From Marilutibacter spongiae (GTDB lineage Bacteria; Pseudomonadota; Gammaproteobacteria; Xanthomonadales; Xanthomonadaceae): DNA of 64,000 nt. Shown here in pieces: positions 47,373 through 58,777 of the stretch. The translations under genes and the position numbers were made by a program. Position 1 is the stretch's first letter. Each line of letters opens with the position of its first letter. The notes under the pieces were generated by a model. That model searched no databases. It was not told the origin of the DNA and saw only the letters and a program-made list of their open reading frames with translations. The DNA lies in assembly GCF_014145325.1 (NCBI RefSeq), contig NZ_JACHTF010000004.1, positions 124,001 to 188,000 on the forward strand. Direction: 5' to 3'.

Positions 47373-47378
47373 AGTGTA
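47373..47378 (-). promoter_or_regulatory. -10 box of the aldehyde dehydrogenase gene, leaderless type
   Basis: On the minus strand TACACT ends 6 nt before the ATG at 47366, with no ribosome binding site. Confidence 0.4.
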
Positions 47379-47436
47379 GCCAAGGCGCGATGCGCGGACG
47401 ATGAAGCCGCGCCGCGCGTCGCCGGCCCCCACCGGC

Positions 47437-47442
47437 TAGAAT
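47437..47442 (+). promoter_or_regulatory. -10 box of the gamma-carbonic anhydrase gene, leaderless type
   Basis: TAGAAT ends 6 nt before ATG 47449. It shares an 82-bp divergent region with the aldehyde dehydrogenase promoter. Confidence 0.45.
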
Positions 47443-47448
47443 CGACGC

Positions 47449-47991
47449 ATGACCCTGCGCCCCTACCTCGATACGTTTCCAAGCCTCGGCGAACGCGTGT
47501 ACGTCGACCCCGCCGCCACCGTGATCGGTCAGGTCGAACTGGAGGACGACGTCTCCATCTGGCCGGGCTGCGTGGTCCGTGGCGACGTCAACACCATCCG
47601 CATCGGCGCGCGCAGCAACATCCAGGACGGCACCATCGTCCACGTCACCCACGAGGGGCCGTTCACCCGCCCGGGCGGGCTTCCGACGGTCATCGCCAAC
47701 GACGTCACCGTCGGCCACGGGGCGATCATCCATGCCTGCACGATCGGCGAATTCGCCCTGGTCGGCATGGGGGCGTGCGTACTCGATGGCGCGACCGTCG
47801 AGCCCTACGGCTTCGTCGGCGCCGGCGCGGTGATACCGCCGGGAAAAACCGTCGGCGAGGCGGAACTGTGGCTTGGCAACCCGGCGCGCTTCGTGCGAAA
47901 ACTGGGACAACGCGAGATCGAACAGCTGCAGTACAGTGCGCAGCACTACGTCAGGCTGAAGGATCGCTACCTCGGCGTCGCCGGCACCTGA
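47449..47991 (+). CDS. Gamma-class carbonic anhydrase-like hexapeptide protein (YrdA type)
   Basis: A 180-residue left-handed beta-helix protein. Hexapeptide turns are visible from IGQVELEDDVSIWPGCVVRGDVNTIRIGARSNIQDGTIVHV to IGEFALVGMGACVLDGATVE. Zn ligands are in VHVTHEG and GHGAIIHAC (three His). It may hydrate CO2, but many YrdA-type members show little activity. Confidence 0.92.
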   Translation: MTLRPYLDTFPSLGERVYVDPAATVIGQVELEDDVSIWPGCVVRGDVNTIRIGARSNIQDGTIVHVTHEGPFTRPGGLPTVIANDVTVGHGAIIHACTIGEFALVGMGACVLDGATVEPYGFVGAGAVIPPGKTVGEAELWLGNPARFVRKLGQREIEQLQYSAQHYVRLKDRYLGVAGT

Positions 47992-48056
47992 GGACATCGC
48001 CACGGCCGGGGGCCACGGCACGGGGGAACGGGTGAACGGAACGAATACGGGGACAC

Positions 48057-48791
48057 ATGGCAGGGAAGCGCGCTGAGTTCGGGATGACGGGGGCCGGGAC
48101 GCCGGGGGCGCCGGTGCTCGATACCTGTCGCGACGTCGTCACGCCCGAGGGCGTGTCCCTGCGCCTGCCCGCGGCTGGCCCGATGCCGCGCGCCCTGGCC
48201 TGGCTGGTCGACTTCGCGGTCCGCGGTGCGACGTTCTTCGCCGTCAGCGTGGTGCTCGGCCTGCTCGGCAAGGCCGGCATGGGCCCGCTGGCGATCGCCC
48301 TGTTCGTGATCTTCTGGATCTACCCGATCGCCTTCGAGGCCTTGTGGAATGGCCTTACCCCGGGCAAGCGCCTGCTCGGCCTGCGCGTGGTCGCCGGCAA
48401 CGGCGCCCCGGTCGGCTGGCTCGCCGCGATCGCACGCAACCTGCTGCGCGTGGTCGACATGCTGCCCTTCGGGTACACCATCGGCCTGCTGGCCGGCTTC
48501 GCCGATCCGTGGGGCCGTCGCCTGGGCGACATGGTCGCCGGCACCCTGGTCGTGCACACGCCGCGCGCGGCCGCGCCGCGGGCGGTCGCCGCGCAGGCCG
48601 CGATGGCATCGCCGGTGCCGCTGCTGCCGCACGAGCAGGCCGCCGTGATCGCCTATGCCGAGCGCGCGCCGCGCCTGGGCATGGAGCGCCAGGTGGAGCT
48701 GGCCGAGCTGGCCTCGCCCTGGCTGGGCGCGCGCGGGCCCGTCGCCATCGATCGCCTGCACGCGATCGCCAACGGCTTGCTGGGCCGATGA
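48057..48791 (+). CDS. RDD-family membrane protein
   Basis: A 244-residue membrane protein with the RDD signature (PRALAWLVDFAVRG, then GLTPGKRLLGLRVVAGNGAPVGWLAAIARNLLRVVD). It leads a six-gene unit joined by 4-nt overlaps to SpoIIM, DUF4129, DUF4350 and MoxR genes. The function is unknown; RDD proteins may be transporters. Confidence 0.9.
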   Translation: MAGKRAEFGMTGAGTPGAPVLDTCRDVVTPEGVSLRLPAAGPMPRALAWLVDFAVRGATFFAVSVVLGLLGKAGMGPLAIALFVIFWIYPIAFEALWNGLTPGKRLLGLRVVAGNGAPVGWLAAIARNLLRVVDMLPFGYTIGLLAGFADPWGRRLGDMVAGTLVVHTPRAAAPRAVAAQAAMASPVPLLPHEQAAVIAYAERAPRLGMERQVELAELASPWLGARGPVAIDRLHAIANGLLGR

Positions 48792-49813
48792 AGCAGGAAC
48801 GCTTCGTCCAGCGCCACGACGCCGAGTGGCAGGCCCTCGAGGACTGGCTCGACGCGCGCAGCGTGGCCCGCAAGGCGCGCCGGGAGCGCCGTGGCTGGGA
48901 GGGCCTGCGCGACCACGAGATGCCGGCCCGGTACCGGCGCCTGTGCCAGCACCTCGCGCTCGCCCGCCGCCGCGGCTACAGCGCGGTGCTCACCCAGCGG
49001 CTGGAGGACATCGTGCTGCGCGGGCATGGCGTGCTGTACCAGACGCCTCCGCCGCGCTGGCAGTCCGCGCTGGAGTTCCTGGTGGCCGGCTTCCCGCGCC
49101 TGGTGCGCGCCGAGCGCGGCTGCATGCTGGCCTCGCTGCTGCTGTTCGCGTTGCCGCTGGCGACGATCTTCGTTGCCATCCAGATGCGGCCGGAGATCGC
49201 CGCGTCGCTGTTCGAGCCGCAGCAGCTGGCCCAGTTCGAGCAGATGTACGACCCCGCCGACCCGGAGCGCGCACTGGGCCGCGACAGCGAAACCAACCTG
49301 ATGATGTTCGGCCACTACATCTGGAACAACATCAGCATCGGTTTCCGCACTTTCGCCAGCGGCCTGCTCGCCGGCATCGGCTCGGTGGTGGTGCTGGTGT
49401 TCAACGGCATCACCATCGGCGGCGTGGCCGGGCACCTGCAGGCGGTCGGCCACGGCGATCCGTTCTGGCGCTTCGTCGCCGGCCATTCGGCTCCGGAGCT
49501 GACCGCGATCGTGATCGCCGGCGGGGCCGGCCTGCGGCTGGGCCTGGGGCTGGTCGCGCCGGGCCGGCGACGGCGCATCGATGCCCTGGTCGAGGGCGGC
49601 ATGCGCGGCGCGCGCCTGTGCGTGGGCATCTTCGCGATGCTCCTGTTCGCGGCCTTCGTCGAGGCCTTCTGGTCGTCGATCGGCTGGATGCCGGCCTGGA
49701 TCAAGTACACCGTCGGCGCCGGCCTGTGGGCCGGGGTACTGGGCTGGCTGATGCTCGGCGGCCGCCACCTGGGACCGCTGGACGCGGAAGACGACCTGGG
49801 TACCGGCGCATGA
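48788..49813 (+). CDS. Stage II sporulation protein M-like (SpoIIM/DUF95) membrane protein
   Basis: A 341-residue protein with a cytoplasmic helical N-terminus and five or six membrane helices (MLASLLLFALPLATIFVAI, the NISIGFRTFASGLLAGIGSVVVLVFNGITIG core, APELTAIVIAGGAGLRLG). Despite the family name it is common in non-sporulating bacteria next to MoxR and DUF58 genes. It overlaps the RDD gene and the next gene by 4 nt each. Confidence 0.9.
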   Translation: MKQERFVQRHDAEWQALEDWLDARSVARKARRERRGWEGLRDHEMPARYRRLCQHLALARRRGYSAVLTQRLEDIVLRGHGVLYQTPPPRWQSALEFLVAGFPRLVRAERGCMLASLLLFALPLATIFVAIQMRPEIAASLFEPQQLAQFEQMYDPADPERALGRDSETNLMMFGHYIWNNISIGFRTFASGLLAGIGSVVVLVFNGITIGGVAGHLQAVGHGDPFWRFVAGHSAPELTAIVIAGGAGLRLGLGLVAPGRRRRIDALVEGGMRGARLCVGIFAMLLFAAFVEAFWSSIGWMPAWIKYTVGAGLWAGVLGWLMLGGRHLGPLDAEDDLGTGA

Positions 49814-51426
49814 ACCTGGAGTCGCTGACCGTCGCGCTGCGTCCACGCACCGCCTGGGAAGCGGTCGAGCTGGGCACCGCCCTGACCCGCCGCCACGCCC
49901 GCGCGATCTGGGTCCCCTGGCTGCTCGCCAGCGCGGCGATGTTCGTCGCCGTCAACGCCCTGGCCTGGGGCGTGGGCATGATGTGGCTGGCGCCGCTGAC
50001 GATGTGGTGGCTCAAGCCGGCCTTCGACCGCATCCCCCTGTACGTATTGTCGCGTGCGGTGTTCGGCACCGTCCCCGGCACCGCCGATACCCTGCGTGCG
50101 CAGTTCACCTGGGGCGTGCGCTGGCTGCTGCCCTACCTCACCTGGCGCCGGCTCAGCCCGGTGCGTTCGATGAACCTGCCGGTCGACCTGCTCGAGGGCG
50201 GCCAGGGCGCCGAAGCGCGGGCGCGCCGGCGCATCCTCGTTGGGCCGAGCTACGGCGTCGCCTCGCTGACCACCCTGCTGTGCGTGCACTTCGAGCTCGC
50301 CGTGTACCTGGGCACGATCTCGCTGGCGCTGCTGTTCGTGCCGCCGGAGTACCTGGCCCGCACCGCGCAGGGCCTGTGGGAGGCGATGCAGGCACCCCCC
50401 ACCTGGCTGGACCTGACCACGAACGCGGTCTACTGGCTGGCGGTGACGCTCATCCAGCCGTTCTACGTCGGCGCCGGGTTCGGGCTCTATCTCAACCGGC
50501 GCACCGAAGTGGAGGCCTGGGACATCGAGATCGTGCTGCGCCGCCTGGCCGCGCGGCTGTCCCGGGCCAGCGCGCCGCTGCTGCTGGCCCTCGCCCTGCT
50601 CGGCCCGGCCGCGCTCGCACCTGCATGGGGCCAGGAGGCGGACACGGGCACCGCCCCCGTCGCGCAGGAAGCCGGCGAACCCGACCCCGACGACGCAGGG
50701 GAAGAGGTGCCCAGCGGCCCTCCGACCCTGCCCGCCGTGTTCGGCGATGTCGCCGACGACGCCGCATTGCGCGAGGCGGTGGCGCGTGCATACGAGGACC
50801 CGACGGTCTCGCCCAGGCGCACGGTCACCACCTGGAAACCGATCGACGACGAGGACGAAGAGAAGGCGCCACGGGACATGAGCGCGCTGGCCCGGCTCGC
50901 CGAAGCGATCGGCAAGGCCATCGCCCTGGCCGGCGAGTACGGGCTCTGGTTCCTGGCGGGCATGCTGGCGATCGTCCTGCTCGTCACCGCCCGGCGCTGG
51001 CTGCCCTGGCTGCGCGGCGGCATGCGCCGGCGCGTGCGCGAGGACGCCGAGATCGAGCGTACGCCGACCGAAGCGCCCGCCCCCCTGCCCGACGACATCC
51101 CCACCGCCGTGCGCCGCTTGTGGCAGGCGGGCCATGCGCGCGACGCGCTGGCGCTGCTGTACCGCGCCAGCGTCGCGGCGATGAGCGCGCGCGCCAACGT
51201 GGTGCTGGTCCCCGGTGCGACCGAGGCGGCGGTGCTGCGCGCGTCGCGCCGGATGCCGGAGCCGGCCGACCGCGAGGCCTTCGAAGCCATGGTGCGGCAA
51301 TGGCAGTACGCCGCCTACGCCGGGCGCCTGCCCGCCGAAGACGCATTCGAGGCGCAGCTGGCGCTGCTGGCCGATCGCTTCGACTGGCGTCGCGGCGACG
51401 CGCCGTCGACGGAGGTGCCGGCATGA
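49810..51426 (+). CDS. DUF4129-domain membrane protein
   Basis: A 538-residue protein: several helices in the N-terminal 250 residues, a Pro/Asp/Glu-rich loop (about 275-345), another helix (LWFLAGMLAIVLLVTARRW) and a C-terminal soluble DUF4129 domain (VRRLWQAGHARDALALLYRASVAAM...FEAMVRQWQYAAYAGRLP). It has start and stop overlaps with its neighbours (ATGA). Confidence 0.87.
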   Translation: MNLESLTVALRPRTAWEAVELGTALTRRHARAIWVPWLLASAAMFVAVNALAWGVGMMWLAPLTMWWLKPAFDRIPLYVLSRAVFGTVPGTADTLRAQFTWGVRWLLPYLTWRRLSPVRSMNLPVDLLEGGQGAEARARRRILVGPSYGVASLTTLLCVHFELAVYLGTISLALLFVPPEYLARTAQGLWEAMQAPPTWLDLTTNAVYWLAVTLIQPFYVGAGFGLYLNRRTEVEAWDIEIVLRRLAARLSRASAPLLLALALLGPAALAPAWGQEADTGTAPVAQEAGEPDPDDAGEEVPSGPPTLPAVFGDVADDAALREAVARAYEDPTVSPRRTVTTWKPIDDEDEEKAPRDMSALARLAEAIGKAIALAGEYGLWFLAGMLAIVLLVTARRWLPWLRGGMRRRVREDAEIERTPTEAPAPLPDDIPTAVRRLWQAGHARDALALLYRASVAAMSARANVVLVPGATEAAVLRASRRMPEPADREAFEAMVRQWQYAAYAGRLPAEDAFEAQLALLADRFDWRRGDAPSTEVPA

Positions 51427-52781
51427 GCCCACGCCATCGCGCCATCGCCCTCGGGCTGGCGATCGGACTGCCGCTGGCCATCGCCCTGGGCGCGTGGTGG
51501 TTCAAGACGCACGAGCGGGTCGAGGAAGAGGTCGACCTGCCGCCGTTCGGCGAATACACCTACAACCCACTCTACGTGCTGGGCCTGTCGCTGCGCGAGG
51601 CGGGCTGGACGGTCGACATGCGCCAGCGACTGGACGGTGGCGAAGTGGCTCCCGGGGGGCGCGACACCGTGCTCCTGCTCAACGACCCGCGCCGCCTGTC
51701 GGCGGCCGACAGCCAGGCGCTGCTGGACTTCGTCGAGGGCGGCGGCCACCTGATCGTGCGCACGCCACCGCCCGAGGCGCTGACCGTGGAGGCCAATGCA
51801 CCGCTGCTGGAGGCCATCGGGGTCGCCCTGGGCCGCTCGGCTGGCTGTACGCCCCTCATCGTCGAGGGCGAGGACTCGCACGTGGAGTTCTGCGGCGGTC
51901 GCGCCTTCGACCTCTCGACCCGGCCCGCGGTGGCGTGGGAGCCCGACGCCCTGAGCGGCCATCCGGTCGAGGCCGACGGCGTGCCGGACCCGGCATCCGC
52001 GGCCGTGGACGCCTATCCGGTCGTCGGGCCGGGCGCCGGACAGGCCGACCCGGGCGGAACAGGCGCACCGACGACGCGCGGCAAGACCCTCGCCAAGACC
52101 GGGACGGACGAGCACTCGAACGACGAGGGATCGGTGCGGGCCAAACTGCGCGCCCGTCGCGAAGACCCTGCCGCTGCGACCGACGTCGGCCGCTATGTCT
52201 ACGCCCGCCTGCCGCACGGCCGCGGCAGCGTGGACGTGGTCGCCGAACTCGACTTCCTGACCAACGAGAAGCTGCGCGATGCCCCTCACGTCGCGCTCAC
52301 CCGGCAGTTGTTCGCGCCCAACGACCGTGCCGGCACCGCGCACCTGCTCTATGCCGCCCAGATGCCCTCGCTGTGGCGATGGCTGTTCCTGCACAGCTGG
52401 ATGGCCTGGCTGCCGTTGCTGTTGGCCCTGTTCGCCTGGTTGTGGGCGCGCATGCCGCGCTTCGGCCCGCTGCTGCCCTCGCCGCCCGCCGAGCGCCGCT
52501 CCCTGCTCGAGCACGTGCGCGCCAGCGGCGACCTGGCCTGGCGCTACGGTTACGGCCACGTGCTGCACGAGGCCGTCCGCGCCGCGTTCATGGCCCGCCT
52601 GCGCCGCCGCGACCCGCAGGCCGCCGCGCTCGAGGGCGATGCGCAGGCGGCGCTGATCGCCGAGCGCTTCGGCATGACCCCCAACGACGTGCGCGACGCC
52701 CTGTCGACGCCCCCCGCCCGCGACCCCGCGGCCTTCCGCGCCCGGATCGCCACCCTGATCCGCCTGAGGAACCAGCTATGA
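51423..52781 (+). CDS. DUF4350-domain membrane protein
   Basis: A 452-residue protein with an N-terminal helix, a periplasmic Rossmann-like domain (YNPLYVLGLSLREAGWTV, VLLLNDPRRLS, LLDFVEGGGHLIVRTP), a long acidic/Gly-rich insert (about 190-245) and a second helix (WMAWLPLLLALFAWLWARM) with a cytoplasmic tail. DUF4350 occurs next to MoxR ATPases and is thought to be part of their membrane target. Confidence 0.87.
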   Translation: MSPRHRAIALGLAIGLPLAIALGAWWFKTHERVEEEVDLPPFGEYTYNPLYVLGLSLREAGWTVDMRQRLDGGEVAPGGRDTVLLLNDPRRLSAADSQALLDFVEGGGHLIVRTPPPEALTVEANAPLLEAIGVALGRSAGCTPLIVEGEDSHVEFCGGRAFDLSTRPAVAWEPDALSGHPVEADGVPDPASAAVDAYPVVGPGAGQADPGGTGAPTTRGKTLAKTGTDEHSNDEGSVRAKLRARREDPAAATDVGRYVYARLPHGRGSVDVVAELDFLTNEKLRDAPHVALTRQLFAPNDRAGTAHLLYAAQMPSLWRWLFLHSWMAWLPLLLALFAWLWARMPRFGPLLPSPPAERRSLLEHVRASGDLAWRYGYGHVLHEAVRAAFMARLRRRDPQAAALEGDAQAALIAERFGMTPNDVRDALSTPPARDPAAFRARIATLIRLRNQL

Positions 52782-53830
52782 ATCCTGCCGACCACCCCCT
52801 GCCTCCCGACACGCCGACCGGCGGTCCCGCGCCCGCGGAAGCCACCCCGGCCGCGCCCGCGCCGGCGCCGCTGACCGGCGCCGCGCTCAGCGAACGCGCC
52901 GCCGCGATCCGCGAGGAAGTGGGCAAGGCCTTCATCGGCCAGGCCGAGGTGCTGGACCAGATCCTGATCGCCCTGCTCGCCGGCGGCCATGTGCTGATCG
53001 AAGGCGTGCCCGGGCTGGGCAAGACGCTGCTGGTGCGCGCGCTGTCGCAGGCGCTCGACTGCGGCCATGCGCGCGTGCAGTTCACGCCCGACCTGATGCC
53101 CAGCGACATCAGCGGCCATGCGGTCTGGAACCCCAAGAGCGAGACCTTCAACATCCGCCGCGGGCCGATCTTCACCCACCTGCTGCTGGCCGACGAGATC
53201 AACCGCGCGCCGGCCAAGACCCAGTCGGCCCTGCTCGAGGCGATGGCCGAGCTGCAGGTGACCATCGAGGGGCGCAGCTTCCCGCTGCCGCCGCCCTTCC
53301 TCACCCTGGCCACGCAGAACCCGGTCGAGCAGGAGGGCACCTACCCCTTGCCGGAGGCCCAGCTGGACCGCTTCCTGCTCAAGGTGCTGATCGGCTACCC
53401 CAGCCGCGCCGACGAGGTCCGCATGGTCGGCACCGTCAGCCGGGGCCGCAATGCCGCCGCTTTCGACCTGGCGCGCGTACGGCGCGCGGCCGGGCCGGAG
53501 GACATCGTGGCGATGCAGGCGGGCACCGCGCAGGTCACCGTCGACGAGGCGGTGATCGACTACGCCGTGCGCATCGTCGCCGCGACCCGCGACTGGGCGG
53601 GGATCGCGATGGGCGCCGGTCCGCGCGGCAGCCTGGCCCTGGTCCGCGCGGCGCGGGCGCAGGCGGTCCTGTCGGGCCGCGACTTCGTGACCCCGGACGA
53701 CATCCGCGAGATCGCCCTGCCCGCGCTGCGCCACCGCATCGCGCTGGCGCCGGAACTGCAGATCGAGGGCCAGGCGCCCGACGACGTGCTCAAGGCCCTG
53801 CTGGCCAAGGTCGAGGCCCCGCGCCAGTGA
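52778..53830 (+). CDS. MoxR-family AAA ATPase
   Basis: A 350-residue AAA+ chaperone-like ATPase. It has a Pro/Ala-rich N-terminus, Walker A GVPGLGKT, the DLMPSDISG MoxR signature, Walker B LLLADEINRAPAKTQSALLEAM, the sensor region TLATQNPVEQEGTYPLPEAQLDRF and a C-terminal lid domain. It is the likely motor of the RDD/SpoIIM/DUF4129/DUF4350/DUF58 membrane complex. Confidence 0.94.
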   Translation: MNPADHPLPPDTPTGGPAPAEATPAAPAPAPLTGAALSERAAAIREEVGKAFIGQAEVLDQILIALLAGGHVLIEGVPGLGKTLLVRALSQALDCGHARVQFTPDLMPSDISGHAVWNPKSETFNIRRGPIFTHLLLADEINRAPAKTQSALLEAMAELQVTIEGRSFPLPPPFLTLATQNPVEQEGTYPLPEAQLDRFLLKVLIGYPSRADEVRMVGTVSRGRNAAAFDLARVRRAAGPEDIVAMQAGTAQVTVDEAVIDYAVRIVAATRDWAGIAMGAGPRGSLALVRAARAQAVLSGRDFVTPDDIREIALPALRHRIALAPELQIEGQAPDDVLKALLAKVEAPRQ

Positions 53831-53843
53831 TGCCCGCCACGCC

Positions 53844-55196
53844 ATGAGCGCGCCCGTGCCCGCCACCCCGTCGCGACGGCTGCCGCGTCCCGCCCCGCCC
53901 CTGCTGGGCGGGCTGGTCGCCTGGGCGCTGTGCGGCCTGGCCGCCAGCACCGGCGCGTTGCCGGCCAGCGCCTGGTGGGGGTCCGGCGGCGCGTTCGCGG
54001 CCGTGCTCCTGCTCGACCTCGCACGGCTTTGGCGCCGGCCCCTGCCGGCGGTGCGGCGCACGATCCCCGATACCTGGCCGATCGGCGTCGAACGTGCCGT
54101 CGTCCTGGCACTGGAGGCGCCGGGGGCGCAGACCGTGGACGTGTTCGACCTGCACCCGGTGGGCTGGTCGATGGCCGGCCTGCCGCGGCGCGTGGCGCTG
54201 CGCCGCGGCGAAGCCAGCGCGCTGGAGTACCGCCTGACCGCCAACGCGCGCGGCGACTTCCTGTTCGAGGGGGTGCACCTGCGGCAGCATTCGCCGTGGC
54301 GGCTGTGGACGCGCCTGCAGGTGGCCGGCGAGCCGCAGGCGGTCCGGGTCTTCCCCAATTTCGCACCGCTGGCGAAGTTCGCCATGTTCTCGGCCGAGCA
54401 GGCCTCGCGCCTGGTTGGCGCCCATCTCAAGCGCCGCCGCGGCGAGGGCACCGACTTCCACCAGATGCGCGAGTACCGGATCGGCGACAGCCTGCGCCAG
54501 ATCGACTGGAAGGCCACCGCGCGCGCGCGCAAGCTGATCTCGCGCGAGTACCAGGACGAACGCAACCAGCAACTCGTGCTGCTGCTCGACACCGGTCGCC
54601 GCCTGCTGGCGCGCGACGCGCTGGACGACGGCCGCGGCCTGGCCCATTTCGACCACGTCCTCGACGCGGCCCTGGTGGTCGCCTACCTGGCGCTGCGGCA
54701 GGGCGACGCGGTCGGAATGCTCGCTGCCGGCGGCGACGGTACCTGGGTGCCGCCACGGCGCGGCGCGGGCGCCATCGAGGGCCTGCTGCGCGGCAGCTAT
54801 GCACTGCAGCCCTCGCCGGTGGCGACCGACTTCCTCGCCGCGGCCACCGAGCTGTCGGTACGACAGCGGCGCCGTTCCCTGGTGATGCTGGTGACCAACC
54901 TGCGCGACGAGGACATGGACGACGTGCTCGCCGCGGTCTCGCTGCTGAAGAAGCGGCACCTCGTGTGCGTGGCGAGCCTGCGCGAGATCGCACTCGACCG
55001 CGCCCTCGCCGCGCCTGTCGAGGACCTGCCGGGCGCGGTGCATGCCGGCGCGACCGCCCGCTACCTGCAGCAGCGCGACGCCGCCCACGAAGCCCTGCGC
55101 AACCATGGCGTGATGGTCCTGGACGTCACCTGCGAACAGCTGCCCGCGGCCCTGGTCGAGCGCTACCTGGCGGTCAAGCGCGACGGCCTGCTCTAA
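53844..55196 (+). CDS. DUF58 (vWA-like) membrane protein
   Basis: A 450-residue protein with one or two N-terminal helices and a DUF58 domain: GEGTDFHQMREYRIGDSLRQIDWKATARARKLISREY, followed by VLLLDTGRRL, which is the vWA-like metal site. It closes the MoxR operon, 13 nt after the ATPase gene. Confidence 0.92.
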   Translation: MSAPVPATPSRRLPRPAPPLLGGLVAWALCGLAASTGALPASAWWGSGGAFAAVLLLDLARLWRRPLPAVRRTIPDTWPIGVERAVVLALEAPGAQTVDVFDLHPVGWSMAGLPRRVALRRGEASALEYRLTANARGDFLFEGVHLRQHSPWRLWTRLQVAGEPQAVRVFPNFAPLAKFAMFSAEQASRLVGAHLKRRRGEGTDFHQMREYRIGDSLRQIDWKATARARKLISREYQDERNQQLVLLLDTGRRLLARDALDDGRGLAHFDHVLDAALVVAYLALRQGDAVGMLAAGGDGTWVPPRRGAGAIEGLLRGSYALQPSPVATDFLAAATELSVRQRRRSLVMLVTNLRDEDMDDVLAAVSLLKKRHLVCVASLREIALDRALAAPVEDLPGAVHAGATARYLQQRDAAHEALRNHGVMVLDVTCEQLPAALVERYLAVKRDGLL

Positions 55197-55346
55197 GGCG
55201 CGACCCGGGGCCCGCGGCGGTGGACGGCGCGTCCAGGCGCGGCGGAAGCGGGGTCGGGGCCCATCGAAGCCCATGCCTGGACCCCGGGGGCAGTGCATGC
55301 AGCGGCCCGGTTATATGCACATGCATTCAGGCACCCGCCTGCACCT

Positions 55347-55375
55347 TTGCCCTGAAACCGTACGGTTGCGACAAT
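55347..55375 (+). promoter_or_regulatory. Promoter of icd
   Basis: TTGCCC (55347-55352), 17-nt spacer, GACAAT (55370-55375), about 60 nt before ATG 55435. Confidence 0.5.
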
Positions 55376-55377
55376 AG

Positions 55378-57666
<2,289 letters not shown>

Positions 57667-57688
57667 GTTTCCCGCACGACATCACCAC

Positions 57689-57719
57689 GAAAAGCGCCCC
57701 GCCCGGGGCGCTTTTTTTT
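57689..57719 (+). terminator. Terminator of icd
   Basis: AGCGCCCCG/CGGGGCGCT hairpin with a run of eight T directly after it and an A-run on the 5' side. Confidence 0.9.
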
Positions 57720-57771
57720 GGGGAATGGGGAATGGACGCGGCGCGGCGCGGGGAGTGCCTCTGCTCGTCAT

Positions 57772-58025
57772 CCCAGCGAACGCTGGGATCCAGCCATTAG
57801 CAGGGCTGGCCAGATACCCCCCGGCCCAGCGCAGCGCGCTGGGCGTTCGCCCTGACCGCGCGGCAGTGCCGCGCAAGCGGTCAGCCTCACCCCAGCGAAC
57901 GCTGGGATCCAGCCATTAGCAGGGCTGGCCAGATACCCCCCGGCCCAGCGCAGCGCGCTGGGCGTTCGCCCTGACCGCGCGGCAGTGCCGCGCAAGCGGT
58001 CAGCCTCACCCCAGCGAACGCTGGG
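57772..58025. repeat. 119-bp tandem direct repeat (two full units plus a start)
   Basis: Units begin with the palindrome CCCAGCGAACGCTGGG at 57772, 57891 and 58010, an exact period of 119 bp. The first two units are essentially identical. The third breaks off after the palindrome and GATCCAGCC. Confidence 0.9.
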
Positions 58026-58107
58026 ATCCAGCCTTGTCTTTACCAAGCCCCCGGGTGCGCTTCGCTTGCCCGGGCTACGCGGCTGGCCATCAGGTGTTCG
58101 CAGCTTC

Positions 58108-58197
58108 GTAGGATGGGTAGCGCGAAGCAAAACCCATCGTTCGTCATGCGTGCGGCTGCGCGACGGTGGGTTTCGCCTTCGGCTCTACCCACCCTAC
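58108..58197 (+). repeat. 90-bp palindromic dispersed repeat, copy 5
   Basis: Starts GTAGGATGGGTAGCGCGAAG, ends GGCTCTACCCACCCTAC. Same orientation as copies 1-2. Confidence 0.85.
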
Positions 58198-58343
58198 GGC
58201 GATGCCGCGGCTGCGTCCTTGCCGGTAGCCCCCACAGGCCGTCACCCCAGCGAACGCTGGGGTCCAGCCTTGGCCTCACCAGGCCCCCGGGTGCGCTTCG
58301 CTTACCCGGGCTACGCGGCTGGCGATCCGGCGTTCGTGGCTTC

Positions 58344-58433
58344 GTAGGATGGGTAGCGCGAAGCAAAACCCATCGTTCGTCATGCGTGCGGCTGCGCGAC
58401 GGTGGGTTTCGCCTTTGGCTCTACCCACCCTAC
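58344..58433 (+). repeat. 90-bp palindromic dispersed repeat, copy 6
   Basis: Almost identical to copy 5 (one visible change, CTTTGG for CTTCGG). Confidence 0.85.
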
Positions 58434-58579
58434 GACGATGCCGTGGCCGCGTCCTTGCCGGTAGCCCCCACAGGCCGTCACCCCAGCTAACGCTGGGGTC
58501 CAGCCTTCGCCTTGCCGGGGCCCCGGGTGCGCTTCGCTGACCCGGGCTACGCGGCTGGCGATCCGGCGTTCGTGGCTTC

Positions 58580-58664
58580 GTAGGATGGGTAGCGCGAAGC
58601 AAAACCCATCGTGCGCGTTCGCCGGAAGCCATGGTGGATCGCCTTATGCTCGACCCACCCCATG
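58580..58664 (+). repeat. 90-bp repeat, copy 7, diverged second half
   Basis: The first 33 bases match copies 5-6; after CCCATCGT the sequence diverges but still ends in GACCCACCC. Confidence 0.6.
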
Positions 58665-58777
58665 GCCCTGTCGGCCTGAGCCTGCGTCATCCCAACAAGC
58701 GCCCCCGCCCAGGGCGCTTTCTTTCTTGGTATGGCGACGGTCCGCCGGAGCCGGCCCGCGGCCCCCGAAAGACAGGC

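Larger units (their letters stand above)
58026..58664. repeat. 236-bp tandem repeat, about 2.7 units
   Basis: GTAGGATGGGTAGCGCGAAG recurs at 58108, 58344 and 58580, an exact period of 236 bp. Each unit has the 90-bp element, a GATGCCG.GGC.GCGTCCTTGCCGGTAGCC segment, a CCCAGC..ACGCTGGG palindrome and a CCCGGGTGCGCTTCGCT segment. Confidence 0.88.
57720..58700. other. 1-kb non-coding region built from tandem repeats
   Basis: No gene is supported. The segment consists of a 119-bp tandem repeat (57772-58025) followed by a 236-bp tandem repeat whose units each hold one copy of the 90-bp palindromic element. Open frames crossing it on both strands repeat with the same period and are artefacts. Confidence 0.8.

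Noticed and set aside
57772-58664. CRISPR array
   Set aside because: The repeats are 119 and 236 bp long, directly tandem without unique spacers, and no cas genes are present.
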